A DNA stretch of 64,000 nt from CAXBDP01 sp963974465 (GTDB lineage: Bacteria; Bacteroidota; Bacteroidia; Cytophagales; Cyclobacteriaceae), in the NCBI GenBank assembly GCA_049340005.1, contig JBMPIY010000008.1, one strand, 5' to 3'. The notes under the pieces are model-generated. The model worked only from the letters and a program-made list of their open reading frames with translations. It did no database searches and was not told the origin of the DNA. Each line of letters starts with the position of its first letter. The first letter of the stretch is position 1. The position numbers and the translations under genes were made by a program. Of this stretch, positions 53,273-62,173 are shown piece by piece.

Positions 53273-54904
53273 ATGTCAGTAGGCTTTTTCAACGTACCAA
53301 AACCTTATAACGAACCTATAAGAAGCTATGCTCCTGGAAGTCCAGAAAGAGCATCGTTGCAAGCGGCTCTTAAGGAAGCTCGTAGTAAAACAATAGATAT
53401 CCCGATGGTAATTGGGGGACAAGAAATATTTACCGACAAAAAGGTAAATATTACACCTCCGCATGATCATCAACATATATTAGGCTCATTCAGCGAAGGC
53501 GATGCAGACCATGTAAATCAGGCGATAAATGCTGCATTAGGAGCGCGTGAAGCTTGGGCAGCAATGTCATGGGAGCATAGAGCAAGCATTTTCTTAAAGG
53601 CAGCAGAATTAATTGCTGGACCGTACAGAGACAAACTGAACGCTGCCACTATGTTAGGCCAGTCCAAAAATGCATTCCAAGCTGAGATTGATGCTGCTTG
53701 TGAAATCATCGACTTTCTTAGATTCAATGTGCAGTACATGACGGAGATTTATGCTCAGCAGCCAATTTCCTCTCCTGGAGTTTGGAATCGCGTAGAGCAA
53801 AGAGGTTTGGAGGGTTTTATATTTGCCTTAACGCCATTCAATTTCACAGCAATTGCGGGCAACTTACCGACATCTTGCGCTATGATGGGCAATGTGGTTG
53901 TTTGGAAGCCAGCCTACACACAAATTTATTCTGCGAATGTGCTTATGGAAATTTTCCGTGAAGCGGGAGTGCCAGATGGTGTTATCAACTTGATTTATGT
54001 AGATGGCCCAACTACAGGTGATATTGTGTTTAAGCATCCTGATTTTGCTGGTATTCACTTTACTGGTAGCACTGGAGTATTCCAAACCATCTGGAAAACT
54101 ATCGGCAATAACATCCATTCTTACAAAACCTACCCGCGTATAGTAGGCGAAACAGGTGGTAAGGATTTCATTATGGTTCATAAGTCTGCTAGAGCTAAGG
54201 CAGTAGCTACAGCTATTTCAAGAGGTGCTTTCGAATATCAAGGTCAAAAATGTTCAGCAGCATCAAGAGCATATATTCCATCAAATCTTTGGGATGAAGT
54301 GAAAGGCTACGTGCAAGAAGATTTGGCAAGTATGAAAATGGGTGGAACAGAAGATTTCGGCAATTTCATAAATGCTGTTATTGATGAAAAGTCCTTCGAT
54401 AAAATTGCTAAATACATTGATGATGCGAAAGCTAATCCGATGGTGGAAGTGATAGCAGGAGGTAATTACGATAAATCAAAAGGCTACTTTATAGAGCCTA
54501 CAGTATTGCTTACCAAAGATCCAATGTACGTAACTATGTGCGAAGAGATATTCGGCCCGGTATTGACAATTTATGTGTATCAAGCCGAGAATTTTGAGGA
54601 AACATTAGAGTTACTCGATTCCACAAGTCCTTATGCATTGACAGGTGCAATCTTTTCTCAAGATAGATATGCAATTGAATTAGCAACCAAGAGATTAAAG
54701 CATTCTGCTGGTAATTTTTATATCAATGACAAGCCAACAGGAGCTGTTGTAGGTCAGCAGCCATTTGGGGGATCTAGAGCTTCGGGTACAAATGACAAAG
54801 CTGGCTCGATGATTAATTTACTACGTTGGGTTAGTCCACGTACAATCAAAGAGACACTAGTTTCTGCAACAGATTATAGATATCCGTTTTTGGGAGAAGA
54901 TTAA
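53273..54904 (+). CDS. pruA: L-glutamate gamma-semialdehyde dehydrogenase (P5C dehydrogenase)
   Basis: The enzyme oxidises glutamate semialdehyde to glutamate in proline degradation. The 543-residue protein begins FFNVPKPYNEPIRSYAPGSPER, as in stand-alone PruA. Catalytic sites include ETGGKDFIMVHKSA (glutamate) and EYQGQKCSAASRAYIP (cysteine); EEIFGPVLTIYVY and PFGGSRASGTNDKAG follow. No proline dehydrogenase is adjacent. It ends in a strong terminator. Confidence 0.95.
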   Translation: MSVGFFNVPKPYNEPIRSYAPGSPERASLQAALKEARSKTIDIPMVIGGQEIFTDKKVNITPPHDHQHILGSFSEGDADHVNQAINAALGAREAWAAMSWEHRASIFLKAAELIAGPYRDKLNAATMLGQSKNAFQAEIDAACEIIDFLRFNVQYMTEIYAQQPISSPGVWNRVEQRGLEGFIFALTPFNFTAIAGNLPTSCAMMGNVVVWKPAYTQIYSANVLMEIFREAGVPDGVINLIYVDGPTTGDIVFKHPDFAGIHFTGSTGVFQTIWKTIGNNIHSYKTYPRIVGETGGKDFIMVHKSARAKAVATAISRGAFEYQGQKCSAASRAYIPSNLWDEVKGYVQEDLASMKMGGTEDFGNFINAVIDEKSFDKIAKYIDDAKANPMVEVIAGGNYDKSKGYFIEPTVLLTKDPMYVTMCEEIFGPVLTIYVYQAENFEETLELLDSTSPYALTGAIFSQDRYAIELATKRLKHSAGNFYINDKPTGAVVGQQPFGGSRASGTNDKAGSMINLLRWVSPRTIKETLVSATDYRYPFLGED

Positions 54905-54921
54905 TTTTCCCTATAGCTTTT

Positions 54922-54958
54922 AAACAAAAAAACCTGCGTTTAGCAGGTTTTTTTGTTT
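54922..54958. terminator. Strong terminator after pruA
   Basis: A 16-base arm ending CCTGC pairs perfectly with GCAGG and its continuation around a 5-base loop (GTTTA), with A and T tracts on each side. It can serve both pruA and the convergent fasciclin gene. Confidence 0.92.
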
Positions 54959-54977
54959 AAAAGTAAGTTTTAGATCC

Positions 54978-55532
54978 TTATTCAGGAAGTACGACACCGT
55001 CGATTACATGTATTACACCATTGCTACCAACTAAATCAGCGGCAACAACTTTTGCACCATTTATCATAACATTACCATCAGCAATTGTTACTTTCAATTG
55101 CTGGCCGTTAACTGTAGTTACCATTTGACCATCAGAAAGATCAGCAGCCATAACATTACCAGCTACTACGTGGTATGTCAAAATACTAGCAAGCATTTCT
55201 TTGTTTTCGGGTAGCAACAAGTTTTCCAATGTGCCTTCAGGCAAAGCTTCAAAAGCAGCATTTGTTGGAGCAAAAACTGTGAATGGACCATCACCTGACA
55301 ATACATCTACTAAGCCAGCTGCAGTAACTGCCGCTACAAGTGTAGTATGGTCTGGAGAACCAATAGCAATATCAACTACTGTGTTACTTTCAACAGGAGC
55401 TTCTTCTACTACTTCCATTGTTTCTTCCATTTCAGTTTCGCTGTCAGTACTTTGTTCGCTAGAACAACCTACCATTGTGAAACCAGAAAATGCGATGGCG
55501 ATTGCCATAAATTTGAAATTCATCTTTTTCAT
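54978..55532 (-). CDS. Fasciclin domain lipoprotein
   Basis: The 184-residue protein has a lipobox MVGC (residue 23), an acidic linker (DSETEMEETMEVVEE) and one fasciclin (FAS1) domain: DGPFTVFAPTNAAFEALP, ILTYHVVAGNV and GVIHVIDGVVLP. FAS1 domains act in adhesion; in Bacteroidota such lipoproteins face the surface or periplasm. A TAGCTTTG -7 element (55551-55558) precedes it. Confidence 0.9.
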   Translation of the reverse strand: MKKMNFKFMAIAIAFSGFTMVGCSSEQSTDSETEMEETMEVVEEAPVESNTVVDIAIGSPDHTTLVAAVTAAGLVDVLSGDGPFTVFAPTNAAFEALPEGTLENLLLPENKEMLASILTYHVVAGNVMAADLSDGQMVTTVNGQQLKVTIADGNVMINGAKVVAADLVGSNGVIHVIDGVVLPE

Positions 55533-55550
55533 GTTTGTTTAATTTTGATA

Positions 55551-55558
55551 CAAAGCTA
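55551..55558 (-). promoter_or_regulatory. -7 promoter element before the fasciclin gene
   Basis: On the minus strand TAGCTTTG fits TAnnTTTG, 18 bases before the start codon. Confidence 0.4.
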
Positions 55559-55695
55559 CAACTATTAAAGCGTCGCTTGGTTCGAATTCAAGCTATTTAT
55601 TTTTCTAACGGTTTAATATGGGCGAACGTTGGTTAGGTAATTTATAAATACTGATTATATAGTTGATTTTCAGATAATTATTGAGTTACGAATTA

Positions 55696-55730
55696 AATAA
55701 AAATGCCTACGATTCTTGGTCGTAGGCATT
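55696..55730 (-). terminator. Terminator after the cyclophilin gene
   Basis: On the minus strand AATGCCTACGA (55720-55730) pairs with TCGTAGGCATT (55702-55712), then T residues. Confidence 0.88.
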
Positions 55731-55757
55731 CAATTTTATGGTGAAATTTTTTAAGGA

Positions 55758-56195
55758 TTATTCCTCGTGAATTTCAATTTTTTCGATCACATCTCCTTGT
55801 TTTATTTTGTCAATAATATCTTGGCCTTCTACCACTTTTCCAAAGCAAGTATGGTTGCGGTCTAGGTGTTGAGTATTATCTCTATTGTGGCAAATGAAAA
55901 ATTGTGAACCGCCTGTATTGCGTCCAGCATGTGCCATACTCAATACACCACGATCATGATATTGATTTTCGCCATCAAGTTCGCATGGAATTGTATAGCC
56001 TGGGCCACCAGCACCAGTGCCATTTGGGCAGCCTCCTTGAATTACGAAGTTTGGAATCACACGGTGGAATTTTAATCCATCATAAAAACCATCTTTGGCA
56101 AGTTTTACGAAATTGGCGACTGTACCAGGAGCGTCTTTTTCATAGAAATCCACTTTCATTGCTCCGCTGGCTGTATGTATTGTTGCAGTAATCAT
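55758..56195 (-). CDS. Cyclophilin-type peptidyl-prolyl isomerase
   Basis: The 145-residue protein has no signal peptide and shows the cyclophilin core: NFVKLAKDGFYDGLKFHRVIPNFVIQGGCPNGTGAGGPGYTIPCE, SMAHAGRNTGGSQFFI and HTCFGKVVEGQDIIDKI. It probably catalyses cis-trans proline isomerisation in the cytosol. Monocistronic, with its own terminator. Confidence 0.94.
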   Translation of the reverse strand: MITATIHTASGAMKVDFYEKDAPGTVANFVKLAKDGFYDGLKFHRVIPNFVIQGGCPNGTGAGGPGYTIPCELDGENQYHDRGVLSMAHAGRNTGGSQFFICHNRDNTQHLDRNHTCFGKVVEGQDIIDKIKQGDVIEKIEIHEE

Positions 56196-56320
56196 AAGTT
56201 TAATCTTTTTTGCGAAATTATGGAATGAGTAGCTATTTATAGCTCAATTATTCAATTTAATTCAATAGAGACAATTTTTGGGGCAGACAAATTCCCTCCC
56301 GCTTTGTTTTGTGTTCAATT

Positions 56321-56363
56321 TGAAAATGAAAAAGCGCTTACCATAAATATGATAAACGCTTTC
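56321..56363 (-). terminator. Terminator after yceI
   Basis: On the minus strand AAAGCGTTTATCATA and TATGGTAAGCGCTTT form a near-complete stem with two wobble pairs, followed by T-rich sequence. Confidence 0.75.
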
Positions 56364-56384
56364 CCAACCATCTAACACCTATTT

Positions 56385-56921
56385 TTAAGCTTGTACAGCA
56401 AACTGTACTTCAGCTTGAATACGAACATCATCACTTACTAAAACTCCACCTGCTTCTAATGCAGCATTCCAGTTTAGTCCCCAATCTTTTCTGTTGATTT
56501 TGCCACTTAAAGAGAAGCCAGCTTTGTCATTTCCCCATGGATCTTTCATAATGCCACCAAACTCTACATCAAGTGTTACTTCTTTCGACACTCCTTTGAT
56601 TGTAAGGTTGCCTTTCAATTTGAAGTTTTCATCATCTAATTTCTCGAATGATGTTCCTTCGAATGTCAATTCTTTGTGATTATCTGTGTCGAAGAAATCG
56701 CCACTTCTTAAGTGAGCGTCTCTATCGTCATTGTTGGTGAATACTGAAGCAGCATCAATGTTTACATTCACTTTTGCTTTGCTGAAATCATCTCCATCCG
56801 AAACGATTGTTGCATTGAATGATCTGAATTCACCTTTCACATTGGTGATCATTAGGTGCTTTACTTTAAATAAGATTTCACTGTGCGTTGGGTCAATTGC
56901 CCATGTTTTTGTGTTAGCCAT
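56385..56921 (-). CDS. YceI family protein
   Basis: The 178-residue protein starts MANTKTWAIDPTHSEILFKVKHLMITNVKGEF, the family's N-terminus; longer frames from 56960 are possible but less typical. The lipocalin-like fold binds polyisoprenoid lipids in characterised members. This copy has no signal peptide, so it would be cytosolic. Middle and end match: HLRSGDFFDTDNHKELTFEGTSF, LTIKGVSKEVTLDVEFGG, KINRKDWGLNWNAALEAGG. A palindrome shared with marR lies 86 bases upstream. Confidence 0.92.
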   Translation of the reverse strand: MANTKTWAIDPTHSEILFKVKHLMITNVKGEFRSFNATIVSDGDDFSKAKVNVNIDAASVFTNNDDRDAHLRSGDFFDTDNHKELTFEGTSFEKLDDENFKLKGNLTIKGVSKEVTLDVEFGGIMKDPWGNDKAGFSLSGKINRKDWGLNWNAALEAGGVLVSDDVRIQAEVQFAVQA

Positions 56922-57006
56922 TGTATTTTGATTTTTGTTAGTTTTCATTTGATGATACAAATGTCCAACTCAAAAGCTAGAAAGCTATTCACCTATGTTA
57001 ATAAAT

Positions 57007-57020
57007 GATGTATATACATC
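57007..57020. promoter_or_regulatory. Candidate operator upstream of yceI
   Basis: GATGTATATACATC is a perfect 14-base palindrome lying 86 bases before the yceI start, at the very end of the upstream crp gene. Its core TGTATATACA is identical to the palindrome before marR at 6895-6904. Confidence 0.5.
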
Positions 57021-57619
57021 TATTTTTGTGAAATCAATTCTTTTCTGATTCGACTGAGCGATTGTGGCTTGATTCCCAGGTAGGTGGCAATGAGGTATTG
57101 AGGAATTCTCTGTATGAAGTGCGGATATTTTTTAGAAAATTCGAGGTATCGTTTGCGTGCTTCTTCGCTATTAGTTTTGGCTAACCTATATTGTAAATTG
57201 ATAAAAGCATTCTGGATGAGTATTCGGAAAAAGTGTTCTAAAAGATGGCTTTCTTTACAAATGGCTTCATAGCTTTCCTTATTGATTACCAATATTTCTG
57301 AATCCTCAAGTGTTTCAATTGTGTAGATGCCACTTTGGCCTGAAAAAAAGCTATAATGATCCGTAATCCAATAGCCTTCTAGCGCAAATTGAATTACATT
57401 TTTCTCGCCTTTTTCATTTATCAAATAGGAGTAAGCAGAGCCTTTCAGAATGAAATACACGTATTTGCAAAATTGACCTTCTTCTGCCAAAATCGTTTTT
57501 TTATTAAATGATTTGATGAAAACATGCTTCCAAATAATGGAGAAATCTTCATCACTTACCTTGTCGCCAATGGTGCGCTCAATGTTATGCTTAAGTAGCG
57601 ATTGTTGTTTTTCTTCCAC
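57020..57619 (-). CDS. Crp/Fnr family transcriptional regulator
   Basis: The 199-residue protein has an N-terminal cyclic-nucleotide-binding-like domain (KKTILAEEGQFCKYVYFILKGSAYSYLINEKGEKNVIQF) and a C-terminal helix-turn-helix (RIPQYLIATYLGIKPQSLSRIRKEL). The cNMP ligand Arg/Glu pattern is not conserved, as usual for Bacteroidota members of this group. The ligand is unknown. It lies upstream of yceI on the same strand and may control it. Confidence 0.9.
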   Translation of the reverse strand: MEEKQQSLLKHNIERTIGDKVSDEDFSIIWKHVFIKSFNKKTILAEEGQFCKYVYFILKGSAYSYLINEKGEKNVIQFALEGYWITDHYSFFSGQSGIYTIETLEDSEILVINKESYEAICKESHLLEHFFRILIQNAFINLQYRLAKTNSEEARKRYLEFSKKYPHFIQRIPQYLIATYLGIKPQSLSRIRKELISQK

Positions 57620-57685
57620 AATTAAAAATACACATTTAGTGCATTAGAGTTTCTTGTTACTATCTATTTTCTCTGAAAAATGAAA

Positions 57686-58543
57686 TCATTCTGTATCATT
57701 CATGAAATCAAGAATCCATTTGTAAGCCTTATTTGGTGTGTAAATGAATTGGACAATCATAGGTTTATGCTTTTTGCCTTTTTGTAGATAGTAGTTCGGG
57801 TTTGGTTCATACTTTTCGTACTCTTCCAAAAAGCGGGAGGTAGTCAGTTCAATGCCAGGTAGGGTCTTTTCGCCCATAAGGATGATCATTGGGGGCGTAT
57901 TCTCATTCAAGAAATAATAAGGAGATGTGTCTTTCCAAACCTTAGGGTTTTCTGTGAAAGCATCCAAATAAATATTTCCTGATGAATAATTCATTTGCTC
58001 CAAAAACCAATACATATCGAGTCCAGCCGCATCTATTAGTACGGTACCCTTTATTGGGTTTTCTACATTCAGACTATCAAAATATACGTCACGTACGGAA
58101 ATCAAACTTGCCAAATGACCTCCCGCCGAATGACCAGAGACGAATATTCTATCGGGATTGCCGCCATAATCTTGGATATTCTCATGCACCCAATTCACAG
58201 CTTGGGATGAGGCTTTGGCCATATCATGTACTTGATAATCGGGACTCAGTGGATAGTCAATAATTACCGTAACAATTCCCTTTCGGGCAAAGCGGCTTCC
58301 CAAGAAATTGTAAATATCCTTATTGCCCGAATTCCAACTTCCTCCATGAATGAAAATTAGGACTTCATTTTGGCCATTGGCTTTCTTAGGAGCGAAGATA
58401 TTGAGTTGCTTTTCAGGCAATGAACTCAAAAAGCCATTTTCCATATAGGTGATGTCCTTGTGCCTATTCACACCTTTGAAAGAGCAGGAAGCTGAGAGAA
58501 GTGAAATTGCAACGAGAAGTAGGAGTTTGTTCAATGTCTTCAA
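57686..58543 (-). CDS. Alpha/beta hydrolase (esterase) lipoprotein
   Basis: The 285-residue protein has a lipobox SASC (residue 20). The oxyanion motif HGGSW and the nucleophile in GHSAGGHLA place it in the BD-FAE / carboxylesterase group, with the final His in KKHKPMIVQF. It probably acts on esters at the cell surface, possibly on esterified polysaccharide, since the next genes to the right are polysaccharide-related. Two octamer copies lie within it. Confidence 0.88.
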   Translation of the reverse strand: MKTLNKLLLLVAISLLSASCSFKGVNRHKDITYMENGFLSSLPEKQLNIFAPKKANGQNEVLIFIHGGSWNSGNKDIYNFLGSRFARKGIVTVIIDYPLSPDYQVHDMAKASSQAVNWVHENIQDYGGNPDRIFVSGHSAGGHLASLISVRDVYFDSLNVENPIKGTVLIDAAGLDMYWFLEQMNYSSGNIYLDAFTENPKVWKDTSPYYFLNENTPPMIILMGEKTLPGIELTTSRFLEEYEKYEPNPNYYLQKGKKHKPMIVQFIYTPNKAYKWILDFMNDTE

Positions 58544-59026
58544 TGTTTTTAATTAATACTCATATGCGAAGGTAAGGTTTGAATCAGGGATTATTAGATA
58601 CAATAATTTTGAAATTTTTTGGCTGCTTTCTGTGATGGTCTATAATTTGGCTTAAGATCATTATTTCAAACTATCATTTGGTTATTATGAGCAAATGTGT
58701 TTTTAGCTGCCTGCATTTAATTAATTGTTCGAAATTTTATATATAAAATGCAGTGTCGAATACAACCTATCTAAACCAGCTTCCTATGTAATTCAATTCA
58801 ATGGCTTAAAGGCATATTAAAATTATATATACAAGACAAATTTTGTTTTAATGGGCATTTGGATAAATATATCTCATAAAATATTGATTTATAGGTTTTT
58901 ATAAATCTTTAATTTTTGGAATATACAGAATGTTAATATTATGTATGTATCATTTTGATAATAATAATGCCTAGATTTTACAGTCATTTAAGACAAACGC
59001 AGTCAAATTTCAAAAAAATAAACCCT
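58544..59026. other. Long AT-rich upstream region of the glycosidase-barrel gene
   Basis: These 483 bases contain no convincing gene. CTGCATTT (58711-58718) pairs with AAATGCAG (58746-58753), and the interval includes a perfect 16-base palindrome at 58734-58749. These could be regulator sites for the polysaccharide genes. No TTTG / TAnnTTTG promoter of exact match was seen. Confidence 0.5.
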
Positions 59027-62000
59027 ATGAAACGATTAACCTTACTGCTTCTTACATTATTGATTTCCACCTCTATATATAGCCAAGCTGCTAGAGTGGT
59101 AATTGATGAAAATAGGGATGGTATGAAGCTGCTCGTAAATGGAGAAGCTTTTATAGTAAATGGGATGAACTGGGACTATTTTCCCATAGGTTCCAATTTT
59201 TCCTATAGCCTTTGGAATCAGCCAGATGATTTTATAATGAAAGCACTGGATGATGAAATGTCTCTATTGAAAAACATGGGTGTAAATACAATTAGAGTTT
59301 ACACTGGTATTCAGAGAAAGTGGATTCAATACATTTATGAAAAGCATGGAATCTACACTATGTTGAATCACTCATTTGGAAGATATGGTCTTACCATAGA
59401 TGGCACTTGGGCGCCTAATACAGATTATTCTGACCCTAGAGTTAGAGAGCTGTTGTTGCGGGAGGTAACGCAAATGGTGGAAGAGTTTAGAGGTACACCT
59501 GGCTTGCTTGTCTACTTATTGGGCAATGAAAATAACTATGGCCTATTTTGGGACGGAGCAGAAACAGAAGATATCCCCATAGAGGATAGGCAATCGACAA
59601 TTAGAGCAGAGTCCATGTATAAGCTTTTCAATGAAGCAAGCCTAGCTATGAAAGCTGTAGATACATCCAACCCGATAGCTATTTGTAATGGTGATTTGCT
59701 ATTTCTAGATCTGATAGCGGAGGAATGTAAGGATGTAGATATTTTGGGTATCAATGTTTATCGTGGAGTTTCCTTTACCGATCTCTTTGAAAGAGTAAAA
59801 AATGAATATGGCAAGCCTGTATTGCTTACTGAATTTGGTAGTGATGCATTCAATGCACTTACTAATGAAGAAGATCAACAATCGCAAGCCATTTATAATT
59901 TGGCTAACTGGAAAGAAATATATGAAAATGCTGCTGGTTTAGGCAAAGCTGGAAATTCACTTGGTGGTTTCACATTTCAATTTAGTGATGGCTGGTGGAA
60001 ATATGGACAGACAACAAATCTGAGTGTTCATGATAATAACGCTTCTTGGTCTAATGGGGGATATCAATTCGACTATGTAGAAGGAGAAAATAATATGAAT
60101 GAAGAGTGGTTTGGAATAGCTGCCAAAGGACCAACCAATGCAATGGGGCATTACCAGCTTTTTCCACGCACATCATATTATGTATTAAAGGAGGCGCATC
60201 AAGTAAACCCATATGCATCAGGAACTACTTTGAATTCAATACAACGAGAATTTGCCAACATTCAAGTTACAGAGGCTTTTCTGAAAGCTAGAGGAGATAA
60301 AGCAGCTTTGGAAGGTGCACAATTAAGCAAAATTAGTCTCAGCAGATTAAGCGCTCAATTTTCCACATTCAACACAGGAGGGAGTTTAATCACAACTCCT
60401 CAATCGACAGCGCCAGGCAATACTACTTTTCCAAGCGAATTAGGCTTTGATCACATGCAATCATTTTTTGTAGGGGTGCAGGCAAATCCTTCTCCAGAGT
60501 TCAGAGCCAATGTCGAATTCAACGTTTTGGGAAATGTTGCGAGTAATCCAATAGATCAAATTTTCTACGAAAATAGAGGCAGGCCTGTAGAGGTTCGTAC
60601 CCCAAATGGAAATGTAGAATTACAATCTGAAAATAGGGTTCAGGTTTACCAAGCTAGTTATGAGTGGAATCACAAATATTTCAATCTTAACGGCTTCTAT
60701 CGTACAGGTCATTATCATTGGGGATATGAGGGTGATTTTTTTGGTCTCTACCCTGAGGCAAATTATGGCCCACTAATCGATATTTATAACGGTATGGCTC
60801 CTTTTGGATTTGAAGTAGAGGGCAAAAAGCAATTGAAAGATTTCAAGTTGGCTTTTGGTCCAGAACTTTGGTGGGGAGCAAACCCTGCTTTTTTAGTGAA
60901 GTATAGAAAAGAGCTTGGTAACACTACCTTAACTGGTATTTTTCATGAAGATATTCAGCAGCGTGGGCTAACAGAAAGTTCATTTGCAATTCCACAGCCT
61001 AAAACGCGAAGACTTAGCGTAGTTCTTTCTCAAAATCTTGGAAAGTTTGGAGTAGATCTAGGTGGTGTTTGGGGAGGTCAACCACTCCAAGGGAGGGTAT
61101 TTCAAGCCGTTAGAGAAGAAAATAACGGTATGGCAGTTTATCAAGATGAAATCAGTGCCCAGGATAATTTCGGTGGCAAAGCCAAAATCACATATACAGG
61201 CGGTAAATTCAATTGGTATGCTCAGTCAGCTGCTATGGGATTAGTAGCAAATGGTGGCGCTGACCAAACATTAACATTCACAGGTTGGAGATTGAAAGAC
61301 AGTGGAAGTGGTAATCAATACAACTTCCTTTCAGGCTTTACTTACAATATTGGTAACTTCCAAATAGCACCAAATTTCTTATGGCAAAAACCACTTGAAG
61401 GACCAATTCCAGCCGACGTTGGAGGAGCTGGTAGACCAAGAAATATTTTGGATGATCCATTTGTAGTACGGGGCAATAGAGAGCAAACTGCAGGTGAAAT
61501 ATTATTCACTTTTGATCCTACTCCAGCTACATACTTATACGATTGGGACAGCGATAGAACAGAAGACTCTGAACTAGCCTTTAGTTTAGGATTTGTATAT
61601 CGCCACTTGCCTACTACCCAAGATGCAGCCATAGGTATTTTACCAGATGGCCGGACGCTATTTGCCTTCCCAGGTGCTGCACCAGCACAAGATTTATGGG
61701 AAGTGAATGCTCGAATAGTTTCTAAAATGAATAAGAATTTCGGATGGATTGCCAATATGTATATAGGTGATGCCCAAGCCAATGGTAGCGACGCACGTAC
61801 CATTCAAAGGCAAGGGTTGGATTTGAGAATGATTTATAAAAAGCTGAAGTTCAACTCATTTGTAAGAGTAAATGATTGGGGACCTTATGATTACCACAGG
61901 GATTTTAACCTTACTTTTCCTACCCAATTGATGGCTGATTTCTCAACTTCTCTTGGTAAGCCAGATTGGTTTGATCTACCAGATACTCGAATCGGCATAA

Positions 62001-62161
62001 GAGGTACATACCGTACACTCGATAGATTCTCGCCGCGCTACAACCCAACTCAAACTGTTGATGCAGCTGGCAATATGGTTCCTGACCCAACTGCTATTGG
62101 TTTCGACAATGGCAATGAATGGGAAATCAGAACTTACATTTTCATAAACATCGTTAAATAA
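59027..62161 (+). CDS. Glycoside hydrolase fused to predicted outer-membrane barrel
   Basis: I start at ATG 59027, which gives a clean signal peptide ending YSQA; the frame from 58955 adds 24 residues. The 1044-residue protein has two parts. Residues 20-430 are a TIM-barrel glycosidase: GMNWDYFPIGSNFSYSLW, acid/base candidate E168 in LLGNENN and nucleophile candidate E269 in LLTEFGSDA, resembling GH2/GH5-type retaining enzymes. Residues 450-1044 are strand-rich with many aromatic turns, ending RTYIFINIVK, like an outer-membrane barrel. The glycosidase would thus be held at the surface. The substrate is not certain; the arrangement and neighbour suggest a polysaccharide such as a beta-glucan. 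Confidence 0.75.
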   Translation: MKRLTLLLLTLLISTSIYSQAARVVIDENRDGMKLLVNGEAFIVNGMNWDYFPIGSNFSYSLWNQPDDFIMKALDDEMSLLKNMGVNTIRVYTGIQRKWIQYIYEKHGIYTMLNHSFGRYGLTIDGTWAPNTDYSDPRVRELLLREVTQMVEEFRGTPGLLVYLLGNENNYGLFWDGAETEDIPIEDRQSTIRAESMYKLFNEASLAMKAVDTSNPIAICNGDLLFLDLIAEECKDVDILGINVYRGVSFTDLFERVKNEYGKPVLLTEFGSDAFNALTNEEDQQSQAIYNLANWKEIYENAAGLGKAGNSLGGFTFQFSDGWWKYGQTTNLSVHDNNASWSNGGYQFDYVEGENNMNEEWFGIAAKGPTNAMGHYQLFPRTSYYVLKEAHQVNPYASGTTLNSIQREFANIQVTEAFLKARGDKAALEGAQLSKISLSRLSAQFSTFNTGGSLITTPQSTAPGNTTFPSELGFDHMQSFFVGVQANPSPEFRANVEFNVLGNVASNPIDQIFYENRGRPVEVRTPNGNVELQSENRVQVYQASYEWNHKYFNLNGFYRTGHYHWGYEGDFFGLYPEANYGPLIDIYNGMAPFGFEVEGKKQLKDFKLAFGPELWWGANPAFLVKYRKELGNTTLTGIFHEDIQQRGLTESSFAIPQPKTRRLSVVLSQNLGKFGVDLGGVWGGQPLQGRVFQAVREENNGMAVYQDEISAQDNFGGKAKITYTGGKFNWYAQSAAMGLVANGGADQTLTFTGWRLKDSGSGNQYNFLSGFTYNIGNFQIAPNFLWQKPLEGPIPADVGGAGRPRNILDDPFVVRGNREQTAGEILFTFDPTPATYLYDWDSDRTEDSELAFSLGFVYRHLPTTQDAAIGILPDGRTLFAFPGAAPAQDLWEVNARIVSKMNKNFGWIANMYIGDAQANGSDARTIQRQGLDLRMIYKKLKFNSFVRVNDWGPYDYHRDFNLTFPTQLMADFSTSLGKPDWFDLPDTRIGIRGTYRTLDRFSPRYNPTQTVDAAGNMVPDPTAIGFDNGNEWEIRTYIFINIVK

Positions 62162-62173
62162 AAATATTTTAGG

